Assembly: GCA_964458605.1 (NCBI GenBank)
Contig: CAYWLS010000001.1
Span: 124,001 to 188,000, forward strand
DNA length: 64,000 nt
DNA from: JBBSNV01 sp964458605
GTDB taxonomy: Bacteria > Pseudomonadota > Alphaproteobacteria > Reyranellales > JAQSWP01
Reading direction: 5' to 3'
Shown here: positions 41,792-49,557 of the stretch, in pieces
How positions within the stretch are numbered: the stretch's first letter is position 1
Layout of the letters: every line of letters starts with the position of its first letter
Made by a program: the position numbers and the translations under genes
The notes under the pieces: model-generated
What the model was told of the DNA's origin: nothing
The model's database searches: none
Seen by the model: only the letters and a program-made list of their open reading frames with translations

Positions 41792-42448
41792 ATGACGCTC
41801 GCCATCGGCGACACCGCGCCCGATTTCACCGCCCAGACCACCGAAGGCCCGATCAAGTTCCACGACTGGATCGGCGACAAATGGGCGGTGCTGTTCTCGC
41901 ATCCCAAGGATTTCACGCCGGTCTGCACCACCGAGCTGGGCTATATGGCCAAGCTGAAGCCGGAATTCGACAAGCGCGGCGTCAAGATCATCGGCTTGAG
42001 CGTCGATGCCGTCGACAACCATTCCAAATGGGCCGACGACATCCAGCAGACGCAAGGCCACAAGGTCAACTACCCGATGATCGGCGACACCGATCTCAAG
42101 GTATCCAAGCTCTACGGCATGCTGCCCGCCGCCGCCTCGCCGGACGGCGTGCGCACCGCGGCCGACAACATGACGGTGCGCAACGTCTTCGTCATCGGCC
42201 CGGACAAGAAGATCAAACTGGTAATCGTCTATCCGATGACCACCGGCCGCAACTTCGACGAAGTGCTGCGTGTCATCGACAGCCTGCAGCTCACCGCCAA
42301 GCACAAGGTGGCGACGCCGGTGAACTGGAAGCAGGGCGAGGACGTGATCATCGCCGGCTCGGTCAACGACGAGGAAGCCAAGAAGGTCTATCCCGGCGGC
42401 TGGAAGGCGCCGCGCCCCTATCTGCGCATCGTGCCGCAGCCGAAGTAA
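41792..42448 (+). CDS. 1-Cys peroxiredoxin (PRDX6 type)
   Basis: Thiol peroxidase of 218 residues: the peroxidatic Cys45 is in DFTPVCTTE, no resolving cysteine is present, and the C-terminal arm (MTTGRNFDEVLRVIDSLQ, then VNDEEAKKVYPGGW) is that of the PRDX6 group. It reduces hydrogen peroxide and lipid hydroperoxides. GGGAGGAG precedes the ATG; the upstream in-frame Met is not needed. Confidence 0.96.
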   Translation: MTLAIGDTAPDFTAQTTEGPIKFHDWIGDKWAVLFSHPKDFTPVCTTELGYMAKLKPEFDKRGVKIIGLSVDAVDNHSKWADDIQQTQGHKVNYPMIGDTDLKVSKLYGMLPAAASPDGVRTAADNMTVRNVFVIGPDKKIKLVIVYPMTTGRNFDEVLRVIDSLQLTAKHKVATPVNWKQGEDVIIAGSVNDEEAKKVYPGGWKAPRPYLRIVPQPK

Positions 42449-42555
42449 AAAAACCTCGTCACCCTGGCCAAGGCGCTTTCCAGCGTAGCGAAGAAAGTGC
42501 TGCGAGCCGGGGCCCATTTCTCGACAGTGACGGCCGTGATGTGGATCGACATCGG

Positions 42556-42583
42556 CCCCGGATAGCGCTTCGCGCTTCCGGGG
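42556..42583. repeat. Palindrome in the peroxiredoxin/YihY convergent gap
   Basis: CCCCGGA-T-AGCGC and GCGCT-T(C)CGGGG fold with a TTC loop: 6-7 outer and 5 inner base pairs and one bulge. It lies in a 142-base gap between convergent genes, with a second GC-rich inverted stretch just upstream. It could end transcription from both sides, but there is no T-run. The form fits an extragenic palindromic (REP-like) repeat. Confidence 0.65.
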
Positions 42584-42590
42584 TAACGAT

Positions 42591-43466
42591 CTATTTCTCC
42601 CGCTCTTGCTTCAGCGCGAAATAGCTGGCGTTGAGCTCGGCGCCGAAGATGAATACCAGCGCCGAGGCGTAGAAGAACAGCAGGGTGATCACCACCCCGC
42701 TCAACGTGCCGTAGGTCGGCTGGTAGTGGCCGCCCACCGCCAGGTAGAGCGACAGCCCGGTCGATACGATCAGCCAGAACACCAGGGTCACGCCGACGCC
42801 CGGCAGCAGCACGCGCCAGCGGTGGCGCCGCGGCGGCAGATACTGGTGCAGCCCCAGCAGGAAGACGCCGAACAGCAGCCCGCCCACCAGGTAGCGGCCG
42901 ACATGCACCGCCAGCGCGGTGAGGTCGCTGATGAACACCATCCGCTCGGCCAGCTTCAGCGCCAGCGGCCCCAGCAGGATAGCGCTGGACGCCACCAGCA
43001 GCACCAGCGCCGACAGCACCACGAACACCACGCTCTGCGCCCGCCGCTTCCAGGCGGCGCGCTTCTCCTCGATGCCGTAGGCGGTGTTGAGCGCCAGCCG
43101 CACCGCCTCGAACCAGCTCGACGCCGCCCACAACGTGCCGAAGATGCCCAGGGTCAGCAAATCGTCGTGATGGGCAGTCATCACTTTGAAGATCGGCTCG
43201 GCCAGGGTCTCGGCCACGTCGTGCGGCGCGAAGCGGAACAGGAACTGCACCAGCTCGCGCGCCGTGTCGTAATCGCCCACCAGGCCGAACAGCGCCGCCA
43301 GGAAGATCAGGAACGGGAACAGCGATAGGAAGCCGGTGAAGGCCAGGTGGCCGGCCAGCTCGAAGCTGCCGTTGCGGATCATTTGCCCCACCGCCGCGAT
43401 CCACGGATTGGCATAGCGCGTCAGCCGGGCGGCCAGGCGTCGTTGCGGTTCGGGCGGCTTTTGCAT
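42591..43466 (-). CDS. YihY/BrkB family inner-membrane protein
   Basis: Membrane protein of 291 residues with six hydrophobic spans, formerly called RNase BN. GHLAFTGFLSLFPFLIFLAAL near residue 40, a middle LGIFGTLWAASSWFEAVRLA, and LFFYASALVFIFGAELNA near the end are family features. Transport or envelope role is assumed for the family. The ATG at 43466 gives the standard start; an upstream frame of 71 codons is unlikely. No ribosome binding site is obvious. Confidence 0.87.
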   Translation of the reverse strand: MQKPPEPQRRLAARLTRYANPWIAAVGQMIRNGSFELAGHLAFTGFLSLFPFLIFLAALFGLVGDYDTARELVQFLFRFAPHDVAETLAEPIFKVMTAHHDDLLTLGIFGTLWAASSWFEAVRLALNTAYGIEEKRAAWKRRAQSVVFVVLSALVLLVASSAILLGPLALKLAERMVFISDLTALAVHVGRYLVGGLLFGVFLLGLHQYLPPRRHRWRVLLPGVGVTLVFWLIVSTGLSLYLAVGGHYQPTYGTLSGVVITLLFFYASALVFIFGAELNASYFALKQEREK

Positions 43467-43602
43467 GATGAAACGAATCGGACGGAACGGAGGCACGCTT
43501 GCAGGGTTAGCGTCCCGCGCCGGTTGTGGTTCCGCGCTCCGCTCCGCTAAGCTTGCCGGCAGGAGGAGCGCGGCGGCCCCACAGGAAGGCCGGCGCCACG
43601 AC

Positions 43603-44904
43603 ATGCCGATGGTCGATGCCAAATTCGTCAAGTTCGACACCCTGGCCCTGCATGCCGGCCAGCAGCCCGATCCAGCCACCGGCGCGCGCGCCGTGCCGAT
43701 CTACCAGACCACCTCCTACGTGTTCCGCGACACCGAGCATGCTGCCTCGCTGTTCAACCTGGAGGTCGGCGGCCATATCTACAGCCGCATCTCCAACCCC
43801 ACCGTGGCGGTGCTGGAGGAGCGTGTGGCGGCGCTGGAGGGCGGCTCGGGCGCCGTCGCCACCGCCTCGGGCCAGGCGGCGCTGCACCTGGCCATCGTCA
43901 CCCTGATGGGGCAGGGCGGCCATATCGTCGCCTCGGCCTCGATCTATGGCGGCAGCCACAACCTCTTGAGCCACACCATGCCGCGCTTCGGCATCGGCAC
44001 CACCTTCGTCGATCCGCGCGATCCCGAGGCCTTCGCCAAGGCCATCCGGCCCGAGACGCGGCTGGTGTTCGGCGAGACCCTGGGCAATCCCGGCCTGGAG
44101 ATCATCGACCTGCCGGCCGTCTCCAAGATCGCCCATGCCCATGGCCTGCCGCTGCTGATCGACAACACCTTCGCCACGCCCTATCTGTGCCGGCCGATCG
44201 AGCATGGCGCCGACCTGGTCTACCACTCCGCCACCAAGTTCATCGGCGGCCATGGCGTGGCGATCGGCGGCGTGCTGGTCGATGGCGGCACCTTCGACTG
44301 GGAGGCCTCGGGCAAGTTCCCAACCCTGACCGAGCCCTATGCCGGCTATCACGGCATCGACTTCGCCGAGGAGTTCGGCCCGCATGCCTTCATCAGCCGT
44401 GCCCGCGCCGAGGGCTTGCGTGATTTCGGCGCCTGCCTATCGCCGCAGAACGCCTTCTACCTGTTGCAGGGGCTGGAGACCCTGTCGGTGCGCATGGCGC
44501 GCCATGTCGAGAACACGCGCAAGATCGTGGCCTTCCTGCACGCCGCGCCGCAGGTCGAGCGCGTCGCCTATCCCGAGCTGCCCGACCATCCCGATCACGC
44601 GCTGGCGCAGAAGCTGTTGCCCAAAGGCAGCGGCGCCATCTTCACCTTCGACATCAAGGGCGGGCGCGATGCCGGTCGCCGCTTCATCGAGCGGCTCAAG
44701 CTGTTCTCGCATCTGGCCAATGTCGGCGACGCCAAGTCGCTGGTGATCCATCCCGCCTCGACCACGCATCAGCAGATGGATGCCGCGGCGCTCAGGGCCG
44801 CCGGCATCGGCGAGGCGATGATCCGCCTGTCGGTCGGGCTGGAGGATCCCGACGATTTGATCGACGATCTGGGCCAGGCGCTCAAAGCCTCGCAGAAAGC
44901 ATAG
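43603..44904 (+). CDS. metY: O-acetylhomoserine aminocarboxypropyltransferase / sulfhydrylase
   Basis: Cys/Met metabolism PLP enzyme of 433 residues. FDTLALHAGQQPDPATGARA at the start is the MetY signature, SRISNPTVAVLEERVAALEGG follows, and the PLP lysine is K212 in HSATKFIGGHG. IHPASTTHQQM near the end is also typical. It joins sulfide or methanethiol to O-acetylhomoserine to make homocysteine or methionine. AGGAAGG lies 14 bases before the ATG. No SAM-II type riboswitch was recognised in the 136-base leader. Confidence 0.94.
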   Translation: MPMVDAKFVKFDTLALHAGQQPDPATGARAVPIYQTTSYVFRDTEHAASLFNLEVGGHIYSRISNPTVAVLEERVAALEGGSGAVATASGQAALHLAIVTLMGQGGHIVASASIYGGSHNLLSHTMPRFGIGTTFVDPRDPEAFAKAIRPETRLVFGETLGNPGLEIIDLPAVSKIAHAHGLPLLIDNTFATPYLCRPIEHGADLVYHSATKFIGGHGVAIGGVLVDGGTFDWEASGKFPTLTEPYAGYHGIDFAEEFGPHAFISRARAEGLRDFGACLSPQNAFYLLQGLETLSVRMARHVENTRKIVAFLHAAPQVERVAYPELPDHPDHALAQKLLPKGSGAIFTFDIKGGRDAGRRFIERLKLFSHLANVGDAKSLVIHPASTTHQQMDAAALRAAGIGEAMIRLSVGLEDPDDLIDDLGQALKASQKA

Positions 44905-44915
44905 AGGGCCGCGCC

Positions 44916-45704
44916 ATGGAACTGACGGTCGACGGTCACAAGGTTTTCGCCGCCACTGGCGGCAAGGATTTCGATCCGCGCCTGCCGGCCCTGGTGTTCA
45001 TCCACGGCGCCGGCGGCGATCGCACCTTCTGGCGCCTGCAGACGCGCTACTTCGCCCATCACGGCCGCGCGGTGCTGGCCATCGACTTGCCGGGCCATGG
45101 CCGCTCAGGCGGGGAGTGCCTCGCCAGCATCCCGGCGCTGGCCGATTTCATTCCCCGTCTGCTCGACGCCGCGAAAGTCGAGAAGGCGGCGCTGATCGGC
45201 CATTCGATGGGCGCGCTGACCGCGCTCGAGGCCGGCGCCCGCCACGGCGACCGGGTGTGGGCGCTGGCGCTGCTGGGCGTCGCCGCCACCATGCCGGTGC
45301 ATCCCGAGCTGCTCGACGCCGCGCATAAGCACGCCCACAAATCGATGGAGCTGATTGCCCATTGGGGCATCGGCCGGCCGCTGCAGATCGGCGGCATGAA
45401 GACGCCGGGCCTGTGGCTCACCGGCGAGGTGCTGCGCGTCACCGAGCAGGCCAATCCCGGCTCGATCGGCATCGACATGGCGGCCTGCAACGACTACCAG
45501 GGCGCGCTGGCGGCGGCGGAGAAGATCCGCTGCCCGACCCTGTTCATCCTGGGCGATGCCGACCAGATGACGCCGGCACCCAAGGCCAAGGCGCTGGCCG
45601 ACCGGATCGCCGGATCGAAGACGGTGGTGATCAAGGGCTGTGGCCACTTCATCGCCACCGAGCGGCCCGACGAGACCCTGGCCGCGCTGAAGGAGATTGT
45701 GTGA
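44916..45704 (+). CDS. Alpha/beta hydrolase
   Basis: Protein of 262 residues: FIHGAGGDRTFW holds the oxyanion site, IDLPGHGRSGG follows, the nucleophile is in GHSMGALTALEAG, the acid in ILGDADQMTP and the histidine in GCGHFIATERP. All triad parts are present. It lies 11 bases after metY and 46 before the DUF169 gene. A role in ester or thioester handling is inferred; the substrate is not known. Confidence 0.87.
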   Translation: MELTVDGHKVFAATGGKDFDPRLPALVFIHGAGGDRTFWRLQTRYFAHHGRAVLAIDLPGHGRSGGECLASIPALADFIPRLLDAAKVEKAALIGHSMGALTALEAGARHGDRVWALALLGVAATMPVHPELLDAAHKHAHKSMELIAHWGIGRPLQIGGMKTPGLWLTGEVLRVTEQANPGSIGIDMAACNDYQGALAAAEKIRCPTLFILGDADQMTPAPKAKALADRIAGSKTVVIKGCGHFIATERPDETLAALKEIV

Positions 45705-45750
45705 GTCAGGCCCCCGCAAGGGGAGACGAACGAACAACCAGGAGGAACCC

Positions 45751-46557
45751 ATGTCGCAAGCCGCCGCCGCGATCGAAGACGCCCCCATCACCGCCCAGCG
45801 CCTGCAGGAGGCCACCGCCCAGCTCGGCGAGCTGCTGAAGCTGCGCACCCTGCCGATCGGCATCAGGCAGTACCAGGACGTGGCAGCGATGATGGCCATT
45901 CCCGGCATCCGCACTCCGGCCAAGGGCAAGCATTTCTCGACCTGCCAGCTCGTCACCCAGTCGCGGCTCTACGGTTTCACCCTGGGCATCACGGTGGAGA
46001 ATGTGCGCGGCGGCTCCAACTGCTCGGCGGTGCTGGGCTTCGACCGGCCGCACGAGGATTTCTTGAACGGCAAGCGCATGAACGGCGTGTGGTTCGACAA
46101 CCAGGACGCGGCGCGGAAGCACCAGGAGCAGATGCCGCGGCCCCAGGCCGGCAGCGCGGTCGGCGTGGCGGCAGCGCCGCTGCGCAGCGCCCGGCTCGAT
46201 CCGCCCGATATCTGCCTGTTCTACGCCAACCCGGCGCAGATGATCCTGTTCATCAACGGCCTGCAGCACCACAACTACCGGCGCTACGAATTCTCCATCA
46301 CCGGCGAGAGCGCCTGCGCCGATTCCTGGGGCCATGCGCTGGCGACCAAGAAGACCTCGCTGTCGATCCCGTGCTACGCCGAGCGCCGCTATGGCGGCGT
46401 GGCCGACGACGAATTGCTGATGGCCTGTCCGCCCGACGAGTTCCTGATGGGCGTCAAGGGCCTGGCATTCCTGTCGAAGAACGGCCTGCGCTATCCCATC
46501 CCGCCCTACGGCGCGGCGATGGACCCGGCCGAGGGCCTGTCGAAGAGTTACGGCTAA
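45751..46557 (+). CDS. DUF169 domain-containing protein
   Basis: Protein of 268 residues with AGGAGG before the ATG. The DUF169 features are the early LRTLPIGIRQYQ, CQLVTQSRLYGFTLGI, an NPAQMILFINGLQHH segment near the middle, SITGESACADSW, and GVKGLAFLSKNGLRY near the end. The function is unknown, though conserved cysteines (STCQL, SNCS, SACAD, IPCYA) suggest metal or cofactor binding. It is third in the metY run. Confidence 0.87.
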   Translation: MSQAAAAIEDAPITAQRLQEATAQLGELLKLRTLPIGIRQYQDVAAMMAIPGIRTPAKGKHFSTCQLVTQSRLYGFTLGITVENVRGGSNCSAVLGFDRPHEDFLNGKRMNGVWFDNQDAARKHQEQMPRPQAGSAVGVAAAPLRSARLDPPDICLFYANPAQMILFINGLQHHNYRRYEFSITGESACADSWGHALATKKTSLSIPCYAERRYGGVADDELLMACPPDEFLMGVKGLAFLSKNGLRYPIPPYGAAMDPAEGLSKSYG

Positions 46558-46562
46558 TCTTC

Positions 46563-46583
46563 ACCTCTCCCCCCGGGAGAGGT
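46563..46583. repeat. Hairpin repeat upstream of the 2H phosphoesterase gene
   Basis: ACCTCTCCC (46563-46571) and GGGAGAGGT (46575-46583) are perfect arms around CCC. The following bases to 46607 (a CGGCG... GCGCCG-like pair, ending GGGTGAGGGG) look like the REP-type elements common in proteobacterial gaps, and the GAGGGG end serves as the ribosome binding site of the next gene. Confidence 0.75.
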
Positions 46584-46609
46584 CGGCGTGCAGCGCCGGG
46601 TGAGGGGTC

Positions 46610-47128
46610 ATGTCTCTCTTCGTTGTCGCCTTCCCCAAGATGGCCGCCGCCGATCTGGCGCTGCTGACCGAGCTGCGCGCGCGCCATCACCTCAGCGAGG
46701 CCAACATTATCGGCCCGCACATCACCTTCGTGTTCAACCAGCCGGCCGAGCGCGAAGAAGCCCTGGGCGCGGCGCTGGGCCAGATCAGCGACACCACGCC
46801 GGCCTTCGACATGGTGCTGCGCCGCACTTCCCTGCATGTCGAGCCGGGCGCGGCCTATGCTTTCGTCGAACCGCAGGAAGGCCGCGATCAGGCGATGGCG
46901 CTCTATCGCGCGCTGAACGCGGCGGCCGGCACGACGCAGCCTGCCGGCACGCCGAACTGGGCGCCCCACCTCACCATCGGCAAGTCGCAAAGCGCCCAGG
47001 AGATGCGTGACGTGCTGCAGAAGCTGCGCCGCCAGGAATTGGCGCTGCCGGCGCGCATCGACATCTTGTCGCTGATCGACGTGTCGCTGGGCCATATGCG
47101 CGTGCTGGGCGAGGCGAGTCTCAGCTAG
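46610..47128 (+). CDS. 2'-5' RNA ligase family (2H phosphoesterase)
   Basis: Protein of 172 residues with the two HxT motifs of the 2H superfamily: GPHITFVF near residue 35 and APHLTIGK near residue 124. These enzymes act on 2',3'-cyclic phosphates or 2'-5' linked nucleotides. The GAGGGG at 46602-46607 of the upstream hairpin repeat serves as ribosome binding site. The riboflavin gene downstream is separately controlled by its riboswitch. Confidence 0.87.
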   Translation: MSLFVVAFPKMAAADLALLTELRARHHLSEANIIGPHITFVFNQPAEREEALGAALGQISDTTPAFDMVLRRTSLHVEPGAAYAFVEPQEGRDQAMALYRALNAAAGTTQPAGTPNWAPHLTIGKSQSAQEMRDVLQKLRRQELALPARIDILSLIDVSLGHMRVLGEASLS

Positions 47129-47232
47129 CGGCAATCGCTTGCACCCCGCGCAAAGCCCCATGCCGTAAATTCAATTGTCCGCCGCCTAATCGGCGCGCAG
47201 GCTGATCGGGCCGCGCAAACGCGTGGCGACGT

Positions 47233-47381
47233 TCTCAGGGCGGGGCGGAACTCCCCACCGGCGGTGATGGCGCTTCGGCGCACGAGCCCGCGAGCGCCTG
47301 TCGGCCTTCTCGGCCGGCAGGGTCAGCAGATTTCGGTGCGATCCCGAAGCCGACGGTCACAGTCCGGATGGAAGAGAGCGG
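47233..47381 (+). promoter_or_regulatory. FMN riboswitch (RFN element)
   Basis: The conserved blocks appear in order: TCAGGGCGGGGCGGAACTCC, CCACCGGCGGTGAT, AGCCCGCGAGCGCC, GGTCAGCAGATTTCGGTGC, then GCCGACGGTCACAGTCCGGA and ATGGAAGAGAG. The variable stem between 47270 and 47325 is short and GC-rich. It lies 85 bases upstream of ribH on the same strand and would reduce its expression when FMN is plentiful. Confidence 0.97.
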
Positions 47382-47465
47382 GCATCGATGGCGCGTCCCC
47401 TTCGTGGGCGCGTCTGCCGTTCCCGTGCGCCTTGGCCGTCAACCAACGTTGACAAGGGAATGGAC

Positions 47466-47969
47466 ATGACAACGCCTCTTGCTTCTTCCGCCGCCATCCA
47501 GACTGGCACCCCGATGCCGCGCGCCAACGCCCCGCGCATCGCCTTCATCCAGGCCAGTTGGCATGCCGATATCGTGGCGCGCTGCCGCGATTCCTTCCTC
47601 GCCGCCCTGCGCCAGGCCGGCATCGACACGGTCGATCTCTACACCGTGCCGGGCGGCTTCGAGATCCCGCTGCAGGCCAAGAAGCTGGCCCAGAGCGGCC
47701 GCTACGCTGCTATCGTCGCCTCCGCCCTGATCGTCGATGGCGGCATCTATCGCCACGAATTCGTCGCCGAGGCGGTGATCTCCGGCATGATGCAGGTGCA
47801 GCTCGAGACCGGCGTGCCGGTGCTCTCCGCCGTGCTGACGCCGCAGCGTTTCCACGAGCACCAGGAGCATCAGCGCTTCTTCGCTGAGCATTTCGTGGTC
47901 AAGGGCGCGGAGGTCGCCAATGCCTGCCTGCGCACGCTCGAGAACATGGAGCGGCTGCAGGCCGCGTGA
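47466..47969 (+). CDS. ribH: 6,7-dimethyl-8-ribityllumazine synthase, type II
   Basis: Penultimate enzyme of riboflavin synthesis, 167 residues. The pattern SWHADIVARCRDSF, VPGGFEIPLQAKKLA, LIVDGGIYRHEFVA, then GMMQVQLETGVPVLSAVLTP and HEHQEHQRFF resembles Brucella RibH2, a decameric form, rather than the icosahedral E. coli type. AAGGGA lies 5 bases ahead of the ATG at 47466; an ATG two codons earlier overlaps it. Controlled by the FMN riboswitch upstream. Confidence 0.94.
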   Translation: MTTPLASSAAIQTGTPMPRANAPRIAFIQASWHADIVARCRDSFLAALRQAGIDTVDLYTVPGGFEIPLQAKKLAQSGRYAAIVASALIVDGGIYRHEFVAEAVISGMMQVQLETGVPVLSAVLTPQRFHEHQEHQRFFAEHFVVKGAEVANACLRTLENMERLQAA

Positions 47970-47999
47970 CGCCATCGCGATCGGCGCCGCCCAGAAGCG

Positions 48000-48476
48000 T
48001 CACGGCATCGCAAACGCTTCGGCCCAGCGGCGCTGGTCCTGCGTGTCGGGCACCTTGACCCCGCGCGCCGCTTCGATGCGGTCGAACGCCGTTTTGGGTT
48101 CAACGCCCAGCGCGCCCAGGATGCAGGCGGCGATGATCGACGACCGGCCGATGCCGCCATGGCAATGCACCAGCAGGCCCTGGCCCTCCATCAGCCGGTC
48201 GCGGCACAGCGCCACCAGTTCATGGGTCTTGCCCAGCGAGTCGGGCACGCCGCGATCGAGGATCGGGAAGGACAGCAAGTCGATGCCGGCTTGCGCGCAC
48301 AGATCGGCCTCGCGTTCCAGTTCCAGTGCGCGTACCTCGTGCGGCTCGAGCAGGCTGAGCGCCGTGGTGACGCGCGCCCGTTTCCAGCGCGCGATCTCGT
48401 CCGCCAGCCATTTGCCGCCCTGCGGCCGCGGTGCGATGCCCAGCCGGCCCGGTTCGGGTGTCCTGATCCAGAACAT
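48000..48476 (-). CDS. Dual-specificity/tyrosine phosphatase-like protein
   Basis: Cysteine phosphatase of 158 residues. The P-loop is HC105HGGIGR111SS, and the general-acid loop is probably PILDRGVPD (Asp74). Small bacterial members act on phospho-tyrosine or phosphoinositide-like substrates; the actual one is unknown. It follows the DUF188 gene with a one-base overlap (TGATG), so the two are translated together. Confidence 0.86.
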   Translation of the reverse strand: MFWIRTPEPGRLGIAPRPQGGKWLADEIARWKRARVTTALSLLEPHEVRALELEREADLCAQAGIDLLSFPILDRGVPDSLGKTHELVALCRDRLMEGQGLLVHCHGGIGRSSIIAACILGALGVEPKTAFDRIEAARGVKVPDTQDQRRWAEAFAMP

Positions 48477-48943
48477 CAGCCCTGCCGCCGCAACTTCACG
48501 ATCGCTTCGTGCAGCGCCTGCAGGAAGCGGCTGCGATCGGCGGCGGCGAACGGCTTGGGCCCGCCCAACTGCTCGCCGCCGGCGCGCAAATCTTGCATGA
48601 TGGCGCGCGTGGCCAGCGCCATGCCGATCGAATCGGCGGTGAAGGGCTTGCCGTTGGGCGCGATCGCCAGCGCCTGGGCCCTGAGCGCGCGGTCGGCCAG
48701 CGGGATGTCGTTGGTCACCACGATGTCGCCCGGTCCGGCGCGTTCGGCGATCCAGTCGTCGGCCTCATCCAGCCGGCCGCCCACCATCACCAGCTCGATG
48801 CCGGGCATGCGCGGCACGTTGATGAAGCTGTTGGCCACCACGAATACCGCTGCGCCATGGCGCTCGGCGACGCGATAGATCTCCGCCTTCACCGGGCAGG
48901 AATCGGCGTCGACATAGATGGCAGGCTTTTCGGCAGTGGCCAT
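48476..48943 (-). CDS. YaiI/YqxD family protein (DUF188)
   Basis: Protein of 155 residues. IYVDADSCPVKAEIYRVAER at the start, VVTNDIPLADRAL in the middle and FTADSIGMALATRAIMQDLR with GGPKPFAAADRSRF near the end define DUF188. The acidic positions (VDAD, TNDIPLAD) suggest a PIN-like nuclease fold, but activity is not demonstrated. First gene of a two-gene unit with the phosphatase. Confidence 0.9.
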   Translation of the reverse strand: MATAEKPAIYVDADSCPVKAEIYRVAERHGAAVFVVANSFINVPRMPGIELVMVGGRLDEADDWIAERAGPGDIVVTNDIPLADRALRAQALAIAPNGKPFTADSIGMALATRAIMQDLRAGGEQLGGPKPFAAADRSRFLQALHEAIVKLRRQG

Positions 48944-48993
48944 GGCGGCATTGTTGCGCCGCCCGGCCCGCCGCCGTCAATCGCGGCGAAAGA

Positions 48994-49479
48994 TCAGAGC
49001 GGAAACACCAGACAGGTGGTGGTGCCGAAGGCAATCAGCTTGCCGTCCTTGTCGAGGATGCGGCCTTCGGCGGTGGCCACCCGGCGGCCGGTGGTGATGA
49101 TCTTGCCCTCGGCCCGGATCGTGCCGGTGGCGTCAGTCATCGCCTTGACGAAATTCACCTTCACTTCGACCGTGGTATAGCCCATGCCCTTGGGCAGGGT
49201 GGACTGAACGGCGCAGGACATGCAGCTATCCAGCATGGTCATGGCGTAGCCGCCATGCACCGTGCCGATCGGGTTGTAGAACGCGGCTGACGGGTTGCCC
49301 TCGAACATGACGCGGCCGAACTCGACCTCGGAGCCGCCGAAATTCATGATCTGGCCGATCGGCGGGCGCGGGCCGCCCTTGAGGAACACTTCCCGCAGGA
49401 ATTCCAGCCCGCTCATCTCGCGCACCTTGTCGACCGGCACCACGCCGAAGCTCTTGCCCTGTCCGCCATCGCCGCCCAT
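48994..49479 (-). CDS. PaaI family (hotdog-fold) thioesterase
   Basis: Acyl-CoA thioesterase of 161 residues: FYNPIGTVHGGYAMTMLDSC is the hotdog helix with the HGG motif, and VEVKVNFVKAMTDATGTIRA is the long strand. It hydrolyses aryl- or fatty-acyl-CoA. It faces the MarR gene across 78 bases that hold the promoter and two operator-like palindromes, so it is probably under MarR control. Confidence 0.9.
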   Translation of the reverse strand: MGGDGGQGKSFGVVPVDKVREMSGLEFLREVFLKGGPRPPIGQIMNFGGSEVEFGRVMFEGNPSAAFYNPIGTVHGGYAMTMLDSCMSCAVQSTLPKGMGYTTVEVKVNFVKAMTDATGTIRAEGKIITTGRRVATAEGRILDKDGKLIAFGTTTCLVFPL

Positions 49480-49488
49480 GTCGTCTCC

Positions 49489-49531
49489 TTGCCAATAGGT
49501 GCATATACACTATAATCGCGTGCATATGCAC
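49489..49531 (+). promoter_or_regulatory. Sigma70-type promoter with two MarR-like operators
   Basis: TTGCCA (49489-49494) and TATAAT (49511-49516) are 16 bases apart, a near-consensus promoter pointing to the marR gene. GTGCATATACAC (49499-49510) fills the spacer and the perfect palindrome GTGCATATGCAC (49520-49531) lies just after the -10 box. Two near-identical 12-base copies at these points strongly suggest binding sites for the MarR protein, blocking its own promoter and the divergent thioesterase gene. Confidence 0.82.
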
Positions 49532-49557
49532 GTAAAGCCGTTTTGGCCGGGAGCCGT

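Noticed and set aside
43467..43602. Possible SAM-II (metA-type) riboswitch upstream of metY
   Set aside because: None of the conserved SAM-II pseudoknot segments could be found in the 136 bases; the region is a GC-rich spacer with a purine-rich end.
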